In this document: piece after piece, positions 1 through 5,174 of the stretch | Layout: the number at the start of each line of letters is the position of its first letter | Position numbering within the stretch: position 1 is the first letter of the stretch | Notes under the pieces: model-generated | Seen by the model: the letters and a program-made list of their open reading frames with translations, nothing else | What the model was told of the DNA's origin: nothing | Database searches by the model: none | NCBI GenBank assembly: GCA_002401565.1 | Contig: NVTL01000088.1 | Coordinates: forward strand, 1 to 6,054 | Source: Rhodospirillaceae bacterium | GTDB taxonomy: Bacteria; Pseudomonadota; Alphaproteobacteria; Rhodospirillales; Magnetovibrionaceae | Length of the DNA stretch: 6,054 nucleotides | Reading direction: 5' to 3' | Made by a program: the position numbers and the translations under genes

Positions 1-1
1 T

Positions 2-367
2 ACAACTAACCCCGCTTTAGCGTCAAATAACTCGTTTAATTTTACAGGTGTCCCCGGTACTGCTTCTGGAGGCGGAACATTAGTTATTTCTGCGATGGGA
101 GATTTAGATTTAAGTTATGAAGATTGGAACATCCAAGACGAAAATGGAGTTGCCTTAGGCAGTATAGGAGGTAGCGGAACCCAATGCGGTACCGTATTTA
201 CAATTACCATTACATTAAGTGATGCCCAATTAAATGCATGGGCTACAGATGGAAACATTGATTTCACCGCTCTTGATCCATCGGGCAGTGATGTCAATAC
301 AACACAAGCCACACTTCCAACCGTTATCTTTCGAACAAAGCTACGCTGCATACTCGCTCCCCTTTGA
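2..367 (+). CDS. Partial secreted repeat-domain protein, Bacteroidota-like, 3' fragment
   Basis: The frame is open from the left edge to a TGA at 365-367, so the start is missing. The visible translation is rich in Asn, Thr, Gly and Ser, with stretches such as NNSFNFTGVPGT, GDLDLSYEDW and QCGTVFTITITLSDAQLNAW. From memory this resembles the beta-rich repeat modules of very large extracellular adhesin-like proteins of Bacteroidota. That is a family resemblance only, with no search behind it. Leucine is mostly TTA and the DNA is about 40% G+C, unlike the ruv genes to the right. The last 12 to 15 residues (PTVIFRTKLRCILAPL) lose the repeat character, so the native protein is probably cut near 310-320 and the TGA is accidental. 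It runs opposite to the neighbouring operon. It may be a transferred fragment or a chimeric join. Confidence 0.5.
   Translation, partial: TTNPALASNNSFNFTGVPGTASGGGTLVISAMGDLDLSYEDWNIQDENGVALGSIGGSGTQCGTVFTITITLSDAQLNAWATDGNIDFTALDPSGSDVNTTQATLPTVIFRTKLRCILAPL
319..351 (-). pseudogene. Possible truncated start of a leftward gene downstream of ybgC
   Basis: On the minus strand an ATG at 351-349 is preceded by AAAGGGGAG, a good ribosome binding site about 6 bases upstream, and opens MQRSFVRKITVG. This lies about 100 bases downstream of the ybgC stop, in the operon's direction, where many alphaproteobacteria carry tolQ. The peptide is not recognisably TolQ; a basic start followed by hydrophobic residues would also fit a signal peptide. 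The frame formally stays open to 115, but there it is antisense to the better-supported plus-strand frame. I infer that only the first 10 to 15 codons belong to this genome and the rest was lost at the junction. The call is weak. Confidence 0.2.
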
Positions 368-454
368 GTGGTCACTCATCGTTTGAATTCAAATCGCCGT
401 CGCTGACGGATTGTACACCAATATGCGTATTGCCGTCCATATTAATTTGAGTCC

Positions 455-883
455 TTATTTTTCAACTTTTGTTTCAACATCTTGTAATATTTTGCGGATA
501 TCTGCGGGTAATCTGCCCGGTCCGCCGTCTAATTTCATACAGCCCAAGCGCACGTTAATCCGCACGATGACTTCTTTGTTTCGGCGGATAATTTGTTCGC
601 CCTGTATGGACGCTCCGCCGACTTTGATAAGCTTTACACCAACCTCCAACACGTCATCTAGACGCGCGGGCTGCAAGTATTCGACTTCAATCTTGCGCAC
701 AACAAAGGCAATACCATGGCAATCTTGTAAATTTGAATTTTCAATGCCCAATTCGCGCAGCATTTCGGTGCGTGCGCGTTCGGCGAACTTTAAATAATTG
801 GCGTAATACACCACCCCGCCCGCATCGGTGTCTTCGTAATAGACCCGCACGGGCAAAACAAATTCACCATCTTTAAGGTTCAT
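455..883 (-). CDS. ybgC: YbgC-type acyl-CoA thioesterase of the tol-pal cluster
   Basis: This is a hotdog-fold (4HBT family) thioesterase that hydrolyses acyl-CoA thioesters in the cytoplasm. In proteobacteria it is usually encoded next to tolQRAB-pal and is linked to envelope lipid metabolism. The signature [17 protein letters not shown] spans residues 15-31, and Asp20 aligns with the catalytic Asp18 of Escherichia coli YbgC. The [14 protein letters not shown] helix follows at 34-47. The protein has 142 residues, a normal family length. I chose the ATG at 883 because GAGGG sits 8 bases upstream; an in-frame TTG at 898 would add five residues. With this start the gene overlaps the 3' end of ruvB by 11 bases, which suggests translational coupling in the same transcript. 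The tol genes expected next are not visible because the sequence changes character near 320. Confidence 0.93.
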   Translation of the reverse strand: MNLKDGEFVLPVRVYYEDTDAGGVVYYANYLKFAERARTEMLRELGIENSNLQDCHGIAFVVRKIEVEYLQPARLDDVLEVGVKLIKVGGASIQGEQIIRRNKEVIVRINVRLGCMKLDGGPGRLPADIRKILQDVETKVEK

Positions 884-1922
884 CAGACGTGCCCTCAATC
901 AGTTCCAATTGAGCAGAACCCTTGGGGGGCTTGAGGCCAAGGTGTTCATAACCACGCGGAGCCAAAGCCCGGCCGCGCGGTGTACGCATTAAAAAACCCT
1001 GTTGAATCAAATACGGCTCGATCACTTCTTCGATGGTATCGCGTTGTTCGGACAATGCGGCGGCCAAGGTTTCAACACCCACGGGCCCACCGCCATAATT
1101 ATCTGTGATGCAGGACAAATAACGCCGGTCCATATTGTCCAGCCCGGCCTTGTCCACGTCCAAACGCAACAACGCGGCGTCGGCAGCCAACGCATCAACT
1201 TTGTCGCGCCCCGCAACATTGGCAAAATCACGCACCCGGCGCAGCAATCGTCCGGCCACACGCGGCGTACCACGGGATCGTTTGGCAATTTCCATGGCCC
1301 CGTCTTCAGTTATTTCAATGTCCAAAAGACGCGCGCCCCGCTGCACGATGCCGGTTAATTCTTCGGGGGAATAAAATTGCAACCGCAGCGGAATACCAAA
1401 ACGGTCCCGCAATGGTGTGGAAATTAATCCAGACCGGGTGGTTGCACCAATCAACGTAAACGGGGGCAAATCAATGCGCACGGACCGGGCCGCCGGACCT
1501 TCGCCGATGATCAGGTCCAATTGGAAATCTTCCATGGCGGGATACAGGATTTCTTCGACCACGGGATTTAGGCGATGGATTTCATCGATAAACAACACAT
1601 CATGGGGCTGCAGATTGGTGAGGATCGCGGCTAGGTCGCCCGCCTTTGCCACAACCGGGCCAGACGTGGCACGAAAGCCCACGCCCAATTCCCGCGCAAC
1701 AATTTGCGCCAATGTGGTTTTGCCCAATCCAGGGGGGCCAAAAAATAAGGTGTGATCCATGGCATCGCCGCGATTTCGGGCGGCCTGAATAAACACACCT
1801 AAGTTTTCGCGAATGGATTGTTGACCGACAAATTCATCTAAAGACGTGGGCCGCAAAGCATGTTCTGAGGCTTCGGTGGGCGCGGCTTCGGGCGATACGA
1901 TACGGTCTTCTTCGTCATTCAT
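873..1922 (-). CDS. ruvB: Holliday junction branch migration ATPase RuvB
   Basis: RuvB is the AAA+ motor that assembles as hexamers on either side of a RuvA-bound Holliday junction and pumps DNA through it during recombinational repair. The 349 residues match the usual family length. Visible motifs in order are an acidic N-terminal tail (1-20), [11 protein letters not shown] (24-34), Walker A GPPGLGKT (62-69), Walker B LFIDEIH (110-116), sensor 1 IGATTRSG (158-165), the arginine-finger segment PLRDRFG (170-176) and the sensor 2 region [18 protein letters not shown] (about 216-233). A winged-helix DNA-binding domain follows, with [16 protein letters not shown] and [16 protein letters not shown]. 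The ATG shares its A with the ruvA stop (TGATG) and AAGGA lies about 9 bases upstream. No key residue appears to be missing. Confidence 0.98.
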   Translation of the reverse strand: MNDEEDRIVSPEAAPTEASEHALRPTSLDEFVGQQSIRENLGVFIQAARNRGDAMDHTLFFGPPGLGKTTLAQIVARELGVGFRATSGPVVAKAGDLAAILTNLQPHDVLFIDEIHRLNPVVEEILYPAMEDFQLDLIIGEGPAARSVRIDLPPFTLIGATTRSGLISTPLRDRFGIPLRLQFYSPEELTGIVQRGARLLDIEITEDGAMEIAKRSRGTPRVAGRLLRRVRDFANVAGRDKVDALAADAALLRLDVDKAGLDNMDRRYLSCITDNYGGGPVGVETLAAALSEQRDTIEEVIEPYLIQQGFLMRTPRGRALAPRGYEHLGLKPPKGSAQLELIEGTSDEP

Positions 1923-2548
1923 CAGCCATGATCCTTGGGTCCAAGTTCAGCCAGCGCGCCTTTAATCAAGGCCCCAACATCAGCCCCCTCGCCCGCTTTG
2001 TTCGCCGCATGACTGACCGCGGTCAGGGCATCAGATGGGCTGTACCCCAAATTCACCAAAGCCGAAACGGCGTCGCTGGTGGCGGGAGATGATGTGGCGG
2101 AATTTATCGGTGTAGAGGCCGAAGTCGTCGAGACCGAACTCAAAGCCATTTTGGCGACTTTGTCTTTCAATTCCAAAACAATACGGCTGGCAAGCTTTGG
2201 TCCAACGCCATTGGCACGGCCGACTTGGGCTTTGTCCTGAGCGGCAATCGCATGGGTCAGTTCGTCTCCAGACAAGACCGACAACAACGCCAAGGCAACC
2301 TTAGCCCCGACCCCTTGAACCGTGGTTAACAGTTTAAACCAAGCCCGTTCCCCACCGTCGACAAATCCATACAGGTGAAAGTGATCTTCGCGCACGTGGG
2401 TCTCAACATGCACGGTGGCGGCCTCGCCAATCACAAAACGATCCAGCGTTCGGCTTGAACAAAAAATCAAATAGCCAACGCCGTTCACGTCGATTACGGC
2501 AAAGCCATCGCCGATGTCTTCGATGCGGCCCTTTAGGTGTGCAATCAT
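1922..2548 (-). CDS. ruvA: Holliday junction DNA helicase subunit RuvA
   Basis: RuvA is the tetrameric junction-binding subunit that holds a Holliday junction open and recruits RuvB. The 208 residues begin [13 protein letters not shown], the canonical family start. Domain I, an OB fold, covers about 1-64. Two helix-hairpin-helix motifs follow: [13 protein letters not shown] (78-90) and [18 protein letters not shown] (113-130). A flexible Ser/Thr-rich linker spans about 137-157, and the C-terminal RuvB-binding domain runs from about 158 ([20 protein letters not shown]). The frame is open upstream to 2608, but those 20 extra residues lie within ruvC and do not resemble the family. The ATG at 2548 overlaps the ruvC TGA as ATGA, with GGGGGAAG just upstream, which indicates translational coupling. 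Confidence 0.97.
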   Translation of the reverse strand: MIAHLKGRIEDIGDGFAVIDVNGVGYLIFCSSRTLDRFVIGEAATVHVETHVREDHFHLYGFVDGGERAWFKLLTTVQGVGAKVALALLSVLSGDELTHAIAAQDKAQVGRANGVGPKLASRIVLELKDKVAKMALSSVSTTSASTPINSATSSPATSDAVSALVNLGYSPSDALTAVSHAANKAGEGADVGALIKGALAELGPKDHG

Positions 2549-3051
2549 CGTCTTCCCCCAATTGCGGCCTGAATACGAGCATTGGTGCCGACGTGATGAG
2601 CATGACAAATCGCCATGGCCAAGGCATCCGCCGCGTCCGGCCCTGCATTTCCAGATCCGGGCAACAACATTTTCACCATCATCAAGATTTGATCCTTTGA
2701 CGCATGTCCGGCCCCGACCACGGTTTTTTTGACCAGGTTTGGGGAATATTCACCCACATCCAAGCCCCGCTGAGCCGGAACCAACAACGCAATCGCGCGC
2801 GCCTGACCCAGTTTCAAGGTGGACTTGGGGTTTTTGTTCACAAAGGTTTCTTCGACCGAGGCTTGATCGGGGGCCCACGCATCCATGACTTCGCTTAACC
2901 CGTCATACAGTTCCACTAAGCGATCACACAAAGGTGTTTTGGGCTTGGTGGTCAGCGTGCCTTCGGCAACAAACGACAGGCGGTTGTCTTGAGAATCCAA
3001 AACCCCCCAGCCCATGCGTTGCAATCCCGGATCAATGCCAATAATACGCAT
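2545..3051 (-). CDS. ruvC: Crossover junction endodeoxyribonuclease RuvC
   Basis: RuvC is the dimeric, metal-dependent resolvase that makes symmetric nicks across a Holliday junction after RuvAB branch migration. The 168 residues show the RNase H-like fold and all four acidic residues expected for catalysis: Asp7 in IIGIDPGL, Glu67 in SVEETF, and Asp139 and Asp142 in [14 protein letters not shown]. These align with Asp7, Glu66, Asp138 and Asp141 of the Escherichia coli enzyme. The junction-contacting stretch [14 protein letters not shown] lies at 73-86. The ATG at 3051 is 13 bases downstream of the yebC stop, with TAGGA immediately upstream as ribosome binding site. The 3' end overlaps ruvA by four bases. 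Confidence 0.98.
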   Translation of the reverse strand: MRIIGIDPGLQRMGWGVLDSQDNRLSFVAEGTLTTKPKTPLCDRLVELYDGLSEVMDAWAPDQASVEETFVNKNPKSTLKLGQARAIALLVPAQRGLDVGEYSPNLVKKTVVGAGHASKDQILMMVKMLLPGSGNAGPDAADALAMAICHAHHVGTNARIQAAIGGRR

Positions 3052-3064
3052 GTCCTACAGACCT

Positions 3065-3814
3065 TTATTCCGCGCTCAGTTTTGCCATAACCTCGTCAGA
3101 TACTTCAAAATTCGAATAGACTTTTTGCACATCGTCGTTGTCTTCCAACACGTCGATCAGCTTTAACATGGTGGCTGCGGATTGTTCGTCCAGAGCGGTG
3201 GAAACATTAGGTTTCCAATCCAAATGAGCTTCGACGGGGTCACCGAATTTTTTCGCCAATGCATCGCGCACACCCGCCAAATCTTCGGGTGCACAGGTGA
3301 TTTCATGGCCGTCATCATCAGACACAACATCTTCGGCTCCGGCTTCCAAAGATTCTTCGAACATGGTGTCCGCGTCGGCTGTGTCTGTTGCGTATTGAAT
3401 AAGGCCGACACGGTCAAACATAAAGCCAACCGATCCGGTTTCGCCTAAATTTCCACCGTGTTTGGTAAATGTTGAGCGGACTTCGGACGCCGTGCGGTTC
3501 CGGTTATCGGTTAGGGCTTCGACAATCACAGCGACGCCACCGGGGCCATAGCCTTCGTAACGCACTTCATCATAGTTTTCGCCACCGCCGCCTTCGGCCT
3601 TTTTAATGGCGCGCGCAATGTTTTCATTGGGCGTATTGACGGCGCGTGCGGCGATAATCGCGGTGCGCAAACGGGGGTTTTTATCCGGGTCCGGCATGCC
3701 GGATTTTGCGGCTACAAAAATTTCGCGGGCATGCTTGGCAAAAATCTTTCCCCGTTTTTTGTCCTGAGCACCTTTGCGGTGCATGATGTTTTTAAATTTG
3801 GAATGGCCTGCCAT
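3065..3814 (-). CDS. yebC: YebC/PmpR family translation and regulatory factor
   Basis: This family (YebC, PmpR, mitochondrial TACO1) was first described as DNA-binding transcriptional regulators; newer work on some members links them to relief of ribosome stalling at proline-rich stretches. Which role applies here cannot be read from sequence. The 249 residues match the usual length of about 245-250. The start [20 protein letters not shown] (1-20) is canonical, although Phe7 replaces the Trp common in other members. Other family blocks are [20 protein letters not shown] (84-103), [15 protein letters not shown] (119-133) and [16 protein letters not shown] (222-237). The longer frame to 3859 adds 15 residues without family resemblance. 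The ATG at 3814 has AGAAGG about 10 bases upstream. It is the first gene of the leftward ruv operon, a very common arrangement in alphaproteobacteria. Confidence 0.96.
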   Translation of the reverse strand: MAGHSKFKNIMHRKGAQDKKRGKIFAKHAREIFVAAKSGMPDPDKNPRLRTAIIAARAVNTPNENIARAIKKAEGGGGENYDEVRYEGYGPGGVAVIVEALTDNRNRTASEVRSTFTKHGGNLGETGSVGFMFDRVGLIQYATDTADADTMFEESLEAGAEDVVSDDDGHEITCAPEDLAGVRDALAKKFGDPVEAHLDWKPNVSTALDEQSAATMLKLIDVLEDNDDVQKVYSNFEVSDEVMAKLSAE

Positions 3815-3952
3815 GTGTCGAGCGCCTTCTAAGTCAATAAAAATGAAGCGGATTCGCAAAAACCCTCACCGTGTACATAGCACAAAGCATACAAACAAAT
3901 CATTAGCGGTTTTTATAAGGGGTGAGTACGCGCGACGTATCCCCAAAAATTT
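3815..3952 (-). promoter_or_regulatory. Upstream region of the yebC-ruvCAB-ybgC operon
   Basis: No gene is visible between the yebC start and the left repeat arm, so the operon promoter should lie here or within the arm. Read on the minus strand, the region is AT-rich with runs such as CCTTATAAAAACC and TGTGCTATGTAC. I could not pair a convincing -35 and -10 box at normal spacing. No obvious alphaproteobacterial SOS box of the GTTC-N7-GTTC type was seen. Confidence 0.35.
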
Positions 3953-3976
3953 CCATATTCTAACAGTCAGGAGGAG

Positions 3977-4078
3977 GGACCGAAGGTCCGGACTAGGGCC
4001 GCCCAGGCCCCGCACGAAGTGCGTAAGCCAAGCTAGCTCCGCTAGCGCCCGGCGTTTGAGGGGCAGAAGCGTAGCTTC
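3977..4078. other. Hairpin cluster in the left arm
   Basis: Five short, clean stem-loops follow one another: GGACC-GAA-GGTCC (3977-3989), GGGCC-GCCCA-GGCCC (3996-4010), CGCAC-GAA-GTGCG (4011-4023), GCTAGC-TCC-GCTAGC (4032-4046) and GAAGC-GTA-GCTTC (4066-4078). A weaker GCCC/GGGC pairing (4047-4050 with 4061-4064) fills the gap before the last one. Four of the five loops have three bases. Such an array could fold as single-stranded DNA during transposition or as RNA if transcribed. I see no promoter that would establish it as an RNA gene. Confidence 0.75.
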
Positions 4079-4161
4079 AATATAAAGCAAGAAACCCACT
4101 CCCCATACGAGGTACGGGCAGGATGCATCCTTAACTGTCTGGAATTAAGTAAGATGTCCCC

Positions 4162-4184
4162 GTAATTTGGCAAAATCAAATTAC
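4162..4184. repeat. Perfect 8-bp hairpin at the inner end of the left arm
   Basis: GTAATTTG (4162-4169) and CAAATTAC (4177-4184) pair perfectly around a seven-base loop. The hairpin joins the TGTCCCC motif to the CTCTGCCCCC motif, so it brings two putative transposase-recognition ends together. It lies just downstream of the cargo gene, but no T-run follows on the minus strand, so it is not a classical terminator. The right arm lacks the outer half. Confidence 0.5.
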
Positions 4185-4199
4185 TCTGCCCCCATTGAT

Positions 4200-4778
4200 T
4201 CAAATATTATTTACGGCACCTTCTGAAAAATTGTAACTCAAAGTTGATGTATGCAATTCAAAACTATGTGCAAAACCAGAAAGTTTTTTTATGTCACTCC
4301 TTAGAATATTTATTTCCCCATGAACTTTACCTTTTCTCATCATAATTTTATCCAACAATGATTGTTTATCGTGAAGTGATATATTTATTACTTCATCTGT
4401 ACCATCATGTATAAAACCGCTAGAAAAGTTTGTAGTTAGAAACATATAACTGAAGCACTCGATAAAATCTTCGACGTATTTACGTGCATCCTCACCCTTA
4501 AATTCATAGATTGGTGAAAACTTTTTGATTCTAATTTCATTAAAAAGTCGGTCAGCAAACATACTTTCCCATTCACGCTGCGTTTTATTATCTTGGCCAA
4601 CTCTCAAATTCGCGTGTACAGCCATATTAAATGATATGCTACCAGGCGCTTCCAATTCTGGCATCAGTCGACTGCTGAGAGCCGTAAAGTCATCTGGCAA
4701 TAGCAGGAAGACATCGCCTTTATTATTACAGGCAATCATTTCGCATACCTTGTGAACCTTACGTTGATCATGCCACAT
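4200..4778 (-). CDS. Hypothetical protein, 192 aa, cargo of the inverted-repeat element
   Basis: I do not recognise this protein. The ATG at 4778 has GGAG about 8 bases upstream (GGAGATCAAAAGATG), and the frame is uninterrupted to a TGA at 4202-4200, so it is probably a real gene. The product looks soluble and cytoplasmic: no signal peptide or membrane segment is visible. It is mixed charged and aromatic, with a stretch KYVEDFIECFSYMFL near residue 110 and a Lys/Arg-rich segment DKIMMRKGKVHGEINILRSD near 143-162. No HUH, DDE or tyrosine-recombinase motif was seen, so it is unlikely to be the transposase. The DNA is AT-rich, roughly 30% G+C in its 3' half, unlike the flanking genes. It fills the interval between the inner ends of the two arms, with its stop touching the left one. 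This suggests acquired cargo; its function is unknown. Confidence 0.7.
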   Translation of the reverse strand: MWHDQRKVHKVCEMIACNNKGDVFLLLPDDFTALSSRLMPELEAPGSISFNMAVHANLRVGQDNKTQREWESMFADRLFNEIRIKKFSPIYEFKGEDARKYVEDFIECFSYMFLTTNFSSGFIHDGTDEVINISLHDKQSLLDKIMMRKGKVHGEINILRSDIKKLSGFAHSFELHTSTLSYNFSEGAVNNI

Positions 4779-4819
4779 CTTTTGATCTCCAAATGGTGCT
4801 GATTAGTAAACCGAGGATG

Positions 4820-4831
4820 GATCAATTGATC
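4820..4831. promoter_or_regulatory. Palindrome upstream of the cargo gene, possible operator
   Basis: GATCAATTGATC is a perfect 12-base palindrome, 42 to 53 bases upstream of the start codon at 4778, where promoter or operator elements would be expected. A TTGATT lies further upstream on the minus strand (about 4851-4846), but the -10 match at normal spacing is poor. The site also contains two GATC sequences, targets of adenine methylases in some bacteria. Regulation is inferred from position only. Confidence 0.3.
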
Positions 4832-4853
4832 ACAGCAAAATCATTAAATCAAT

Positions 4854-4878
4854 GGGGGCAGAGTAATTTGAATTTATT
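4854..4878 (+). repeat. Transposon-end-like motif, inner copy
   Basis: This 25-base stretch starts GGGGGCAGAGTAATTTG and continues AATTTATT. It matches 5150-5174 in the same orientation at 23 of 25 positions. Its first 17 bases also lie within the perfect inner inverted repeat shared with 4176-4200. It is therefore present three times in this locus, in two orientations. Confidence 0.7.
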
Positions 4879-4922
4879 GGCTTATTCACCACAAGCATTC
4901 TGAGGACACCTTACTTTATTCC

Positions 4923-4979
4923 AGCCCAACCTGTTAAGGATTCATCCTGCCCGCACCTCGCTTGGGGCTTGGGCTTTTT
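4923..4979 (+). terminator. Branched stem with T-run, possible terminator in the right arm
   Basis: AGCCCAA (4923-4929) pairs with TTGGGCT (4969-4975), and a TTTTT run follows (4975-4979). Two smaller hairpins sit inside: GGAT-TC-ATCC (4938-4947) and GCCC/GGGC (4949-4952 with 4965-4968), giving a three-way-junction layout. On the plus strand this could stop transcription, though no plus-strand gene precedes it. The enclosing loop is long for a classical intrinsic terminator, so it may instead be part of the mobile-element fold. The left arm lacks the outer stem. Confidence 0.25.
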
Positions 4980-4987
4980 CTTATTTT

Positions 4988-5090
4988 GAAGCTACGCTTC
5001 TGCCCCTCAAATGCCGGGCGCTAGCGTAGCTAGCTTGGCTTACGCACGTTGTGCGGGGCCTGGGGCGGCCCTAGTCCGGACCTTCGGTCC
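4988..5090. other. Hairpin cluster in the right arm
   Basis: The same five stem-loops appear in inverted order: GAAGC-TAC-GCTTC (4988-5000), GCTAGC-GTA-GCTAGC (5020-5034), CGCAC-GTT-GTGCG (5043-5055), GGGCC-TGGGGC-GGCCC (5056-5071) and GGACC-TTC-GGTCC (5078-5090). All stems equal those of the left arm. Three loops differ from the left copy, one of them by a one-base length change. Confidence 0.75.
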
Positions 5091-5149
5091 CTCCTCCTGA
5101 CTGTTAGAGTATGGGGCGTTATGTATTACGGAGGCACCTAAGAACCAAC

Positions 5150-5174
5150 GGGGTCAGAGTAAATTGAATTTATT
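5150..5174 (+). repeat. Transposon-end-like motif over the stop codon of the cyclase gene
   Basis: This is a second direct copy of the 25-base motif at 4854-4878, beginning GGGGTCAGAGTAAATTG. It lies outside the inverted arms and supplies the TAA stop (5172-5170) of the diguanylate cyclase gene. It may mark the true right boundary of the mobile unit, or a separate earlier insertion. The 5115-5149 stretch between the arm and this copy holds nothing recognisable. Confidence 0.6.

Larger units (their letters stand above)
3953..4200 (+). repeat. Left inverted-repeat arm
   Basis: This arm pairs with 4847-5114 read on the other strand. Three zones can be seen. The outer zone, about 3953-4086, is nearly identical to its partner: about six substitutions and one single-base indel. 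The middle zone, about 4087-4175, has diverged but keeps GGGCAGGATG, ATCCTTAAC and GGAATTAAGTAAG. The inner zone, 4176-4200, is a perfect match to 4847-4871. The inner end stops exactly at the TGA of the enclosed gene (4202-4200). The only long minus-strand frame across the arm (4099-3866) runs through hairpin DNA and looks non-coding. Confidence 0.85.
3953..5114. mobile_element. Putative non-autonomous element: inverted palindromic arms around one cargo gene
   Basis: Two imperfect inverted arms (3953-4200 and 4847-5114) face each other across an AT-rich single-gene core. Outer ends match from CCATA(T/C)TCTAACAGTCAGG inward, and inner ends form a perfect inverted repeat. The arms hold many small hairpins plus the motifs GTAAG(A/G)TGTCC and GGGGGCAGAGTAATTTG. 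From memory, motifs of this type flank REP-associated tyrosine (Y1/HUH) transposase genes; this was not checked. No transposase is encoded inside, so any movement would depend on an enzyme in trans. No target duplication is visible at either outer edge, as expected for Y1 mobilisation but also for simple repeat recombination. An alternative is two unrelated insertions of one dispersed repeat on either side of a resident gene. Confidence 0.6.
4847..5114 (-). repeat. Right inverted-repeat arm
   Basis: This is the reverse-complement partner of 3953-4200. It is about 20 bases longer because of extra bases in the diverged middle zone (about 4872-4980), including a TTGGGCT block absent on the left. 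Its inner end begins AATCAATGGGGGCAGAG at 4847, 68 bases upstream of the start codon of the enclosed gene. Its outer end finishes CTGTTAGAGTATGG at 5114, 55 bases beyond the stop of the diguanylate cyclase gene. It holds no gene. Confidence 0.85.

Noticed and set aside
115..375. Minus-strand frame of 86 residues opposite the first gene
   Set aside because: Most of it is antisense to the better-supported plus-strand repeat protein; only its first few codons, after a good ribosome binding site, were kept as a possible truncated gene start.
884..898. TTG start for ybgC at 898
   Set aside because: It would add five residues inside ruvB; the ATG at 883 has a well-placed GAGGG and gives the usual family N-terminus.
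2549..2608. Upstream extension of ruvA to 2608
   Set aside because: The extra 20 residues overlap ruvC and do not resemble RuvA, while MIAHLKGRI at 2548 is the canonical start.
3815..3859. Upstream extension of yebC to 3859
   Set aside because: The 15 added residues have no family counterpart; MAGHSKFKN at 3814 is the canonical start.
3866..4099. Minus-strand open frame of 77 residues across the left arm
   Set aside because: It lies mostly in the hairpin-rich repeat, has no ribosome binding site I can support, and is explained by palindromic DNA that happens to lack stops.
3953..5114. Integron cassette with attC sites, or a CRISPR-like array
   Set aside because: No attC-type core sites or integrase were seen, and the repeats are one inverted pair, not regularly spaced direct repeats with spacers.
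3945..5122. Target site duplication flanking the element
   Set aside because: The bases outside the outer ends (AAAAATTT on the left, GGCGTTAT on the right) do not match.
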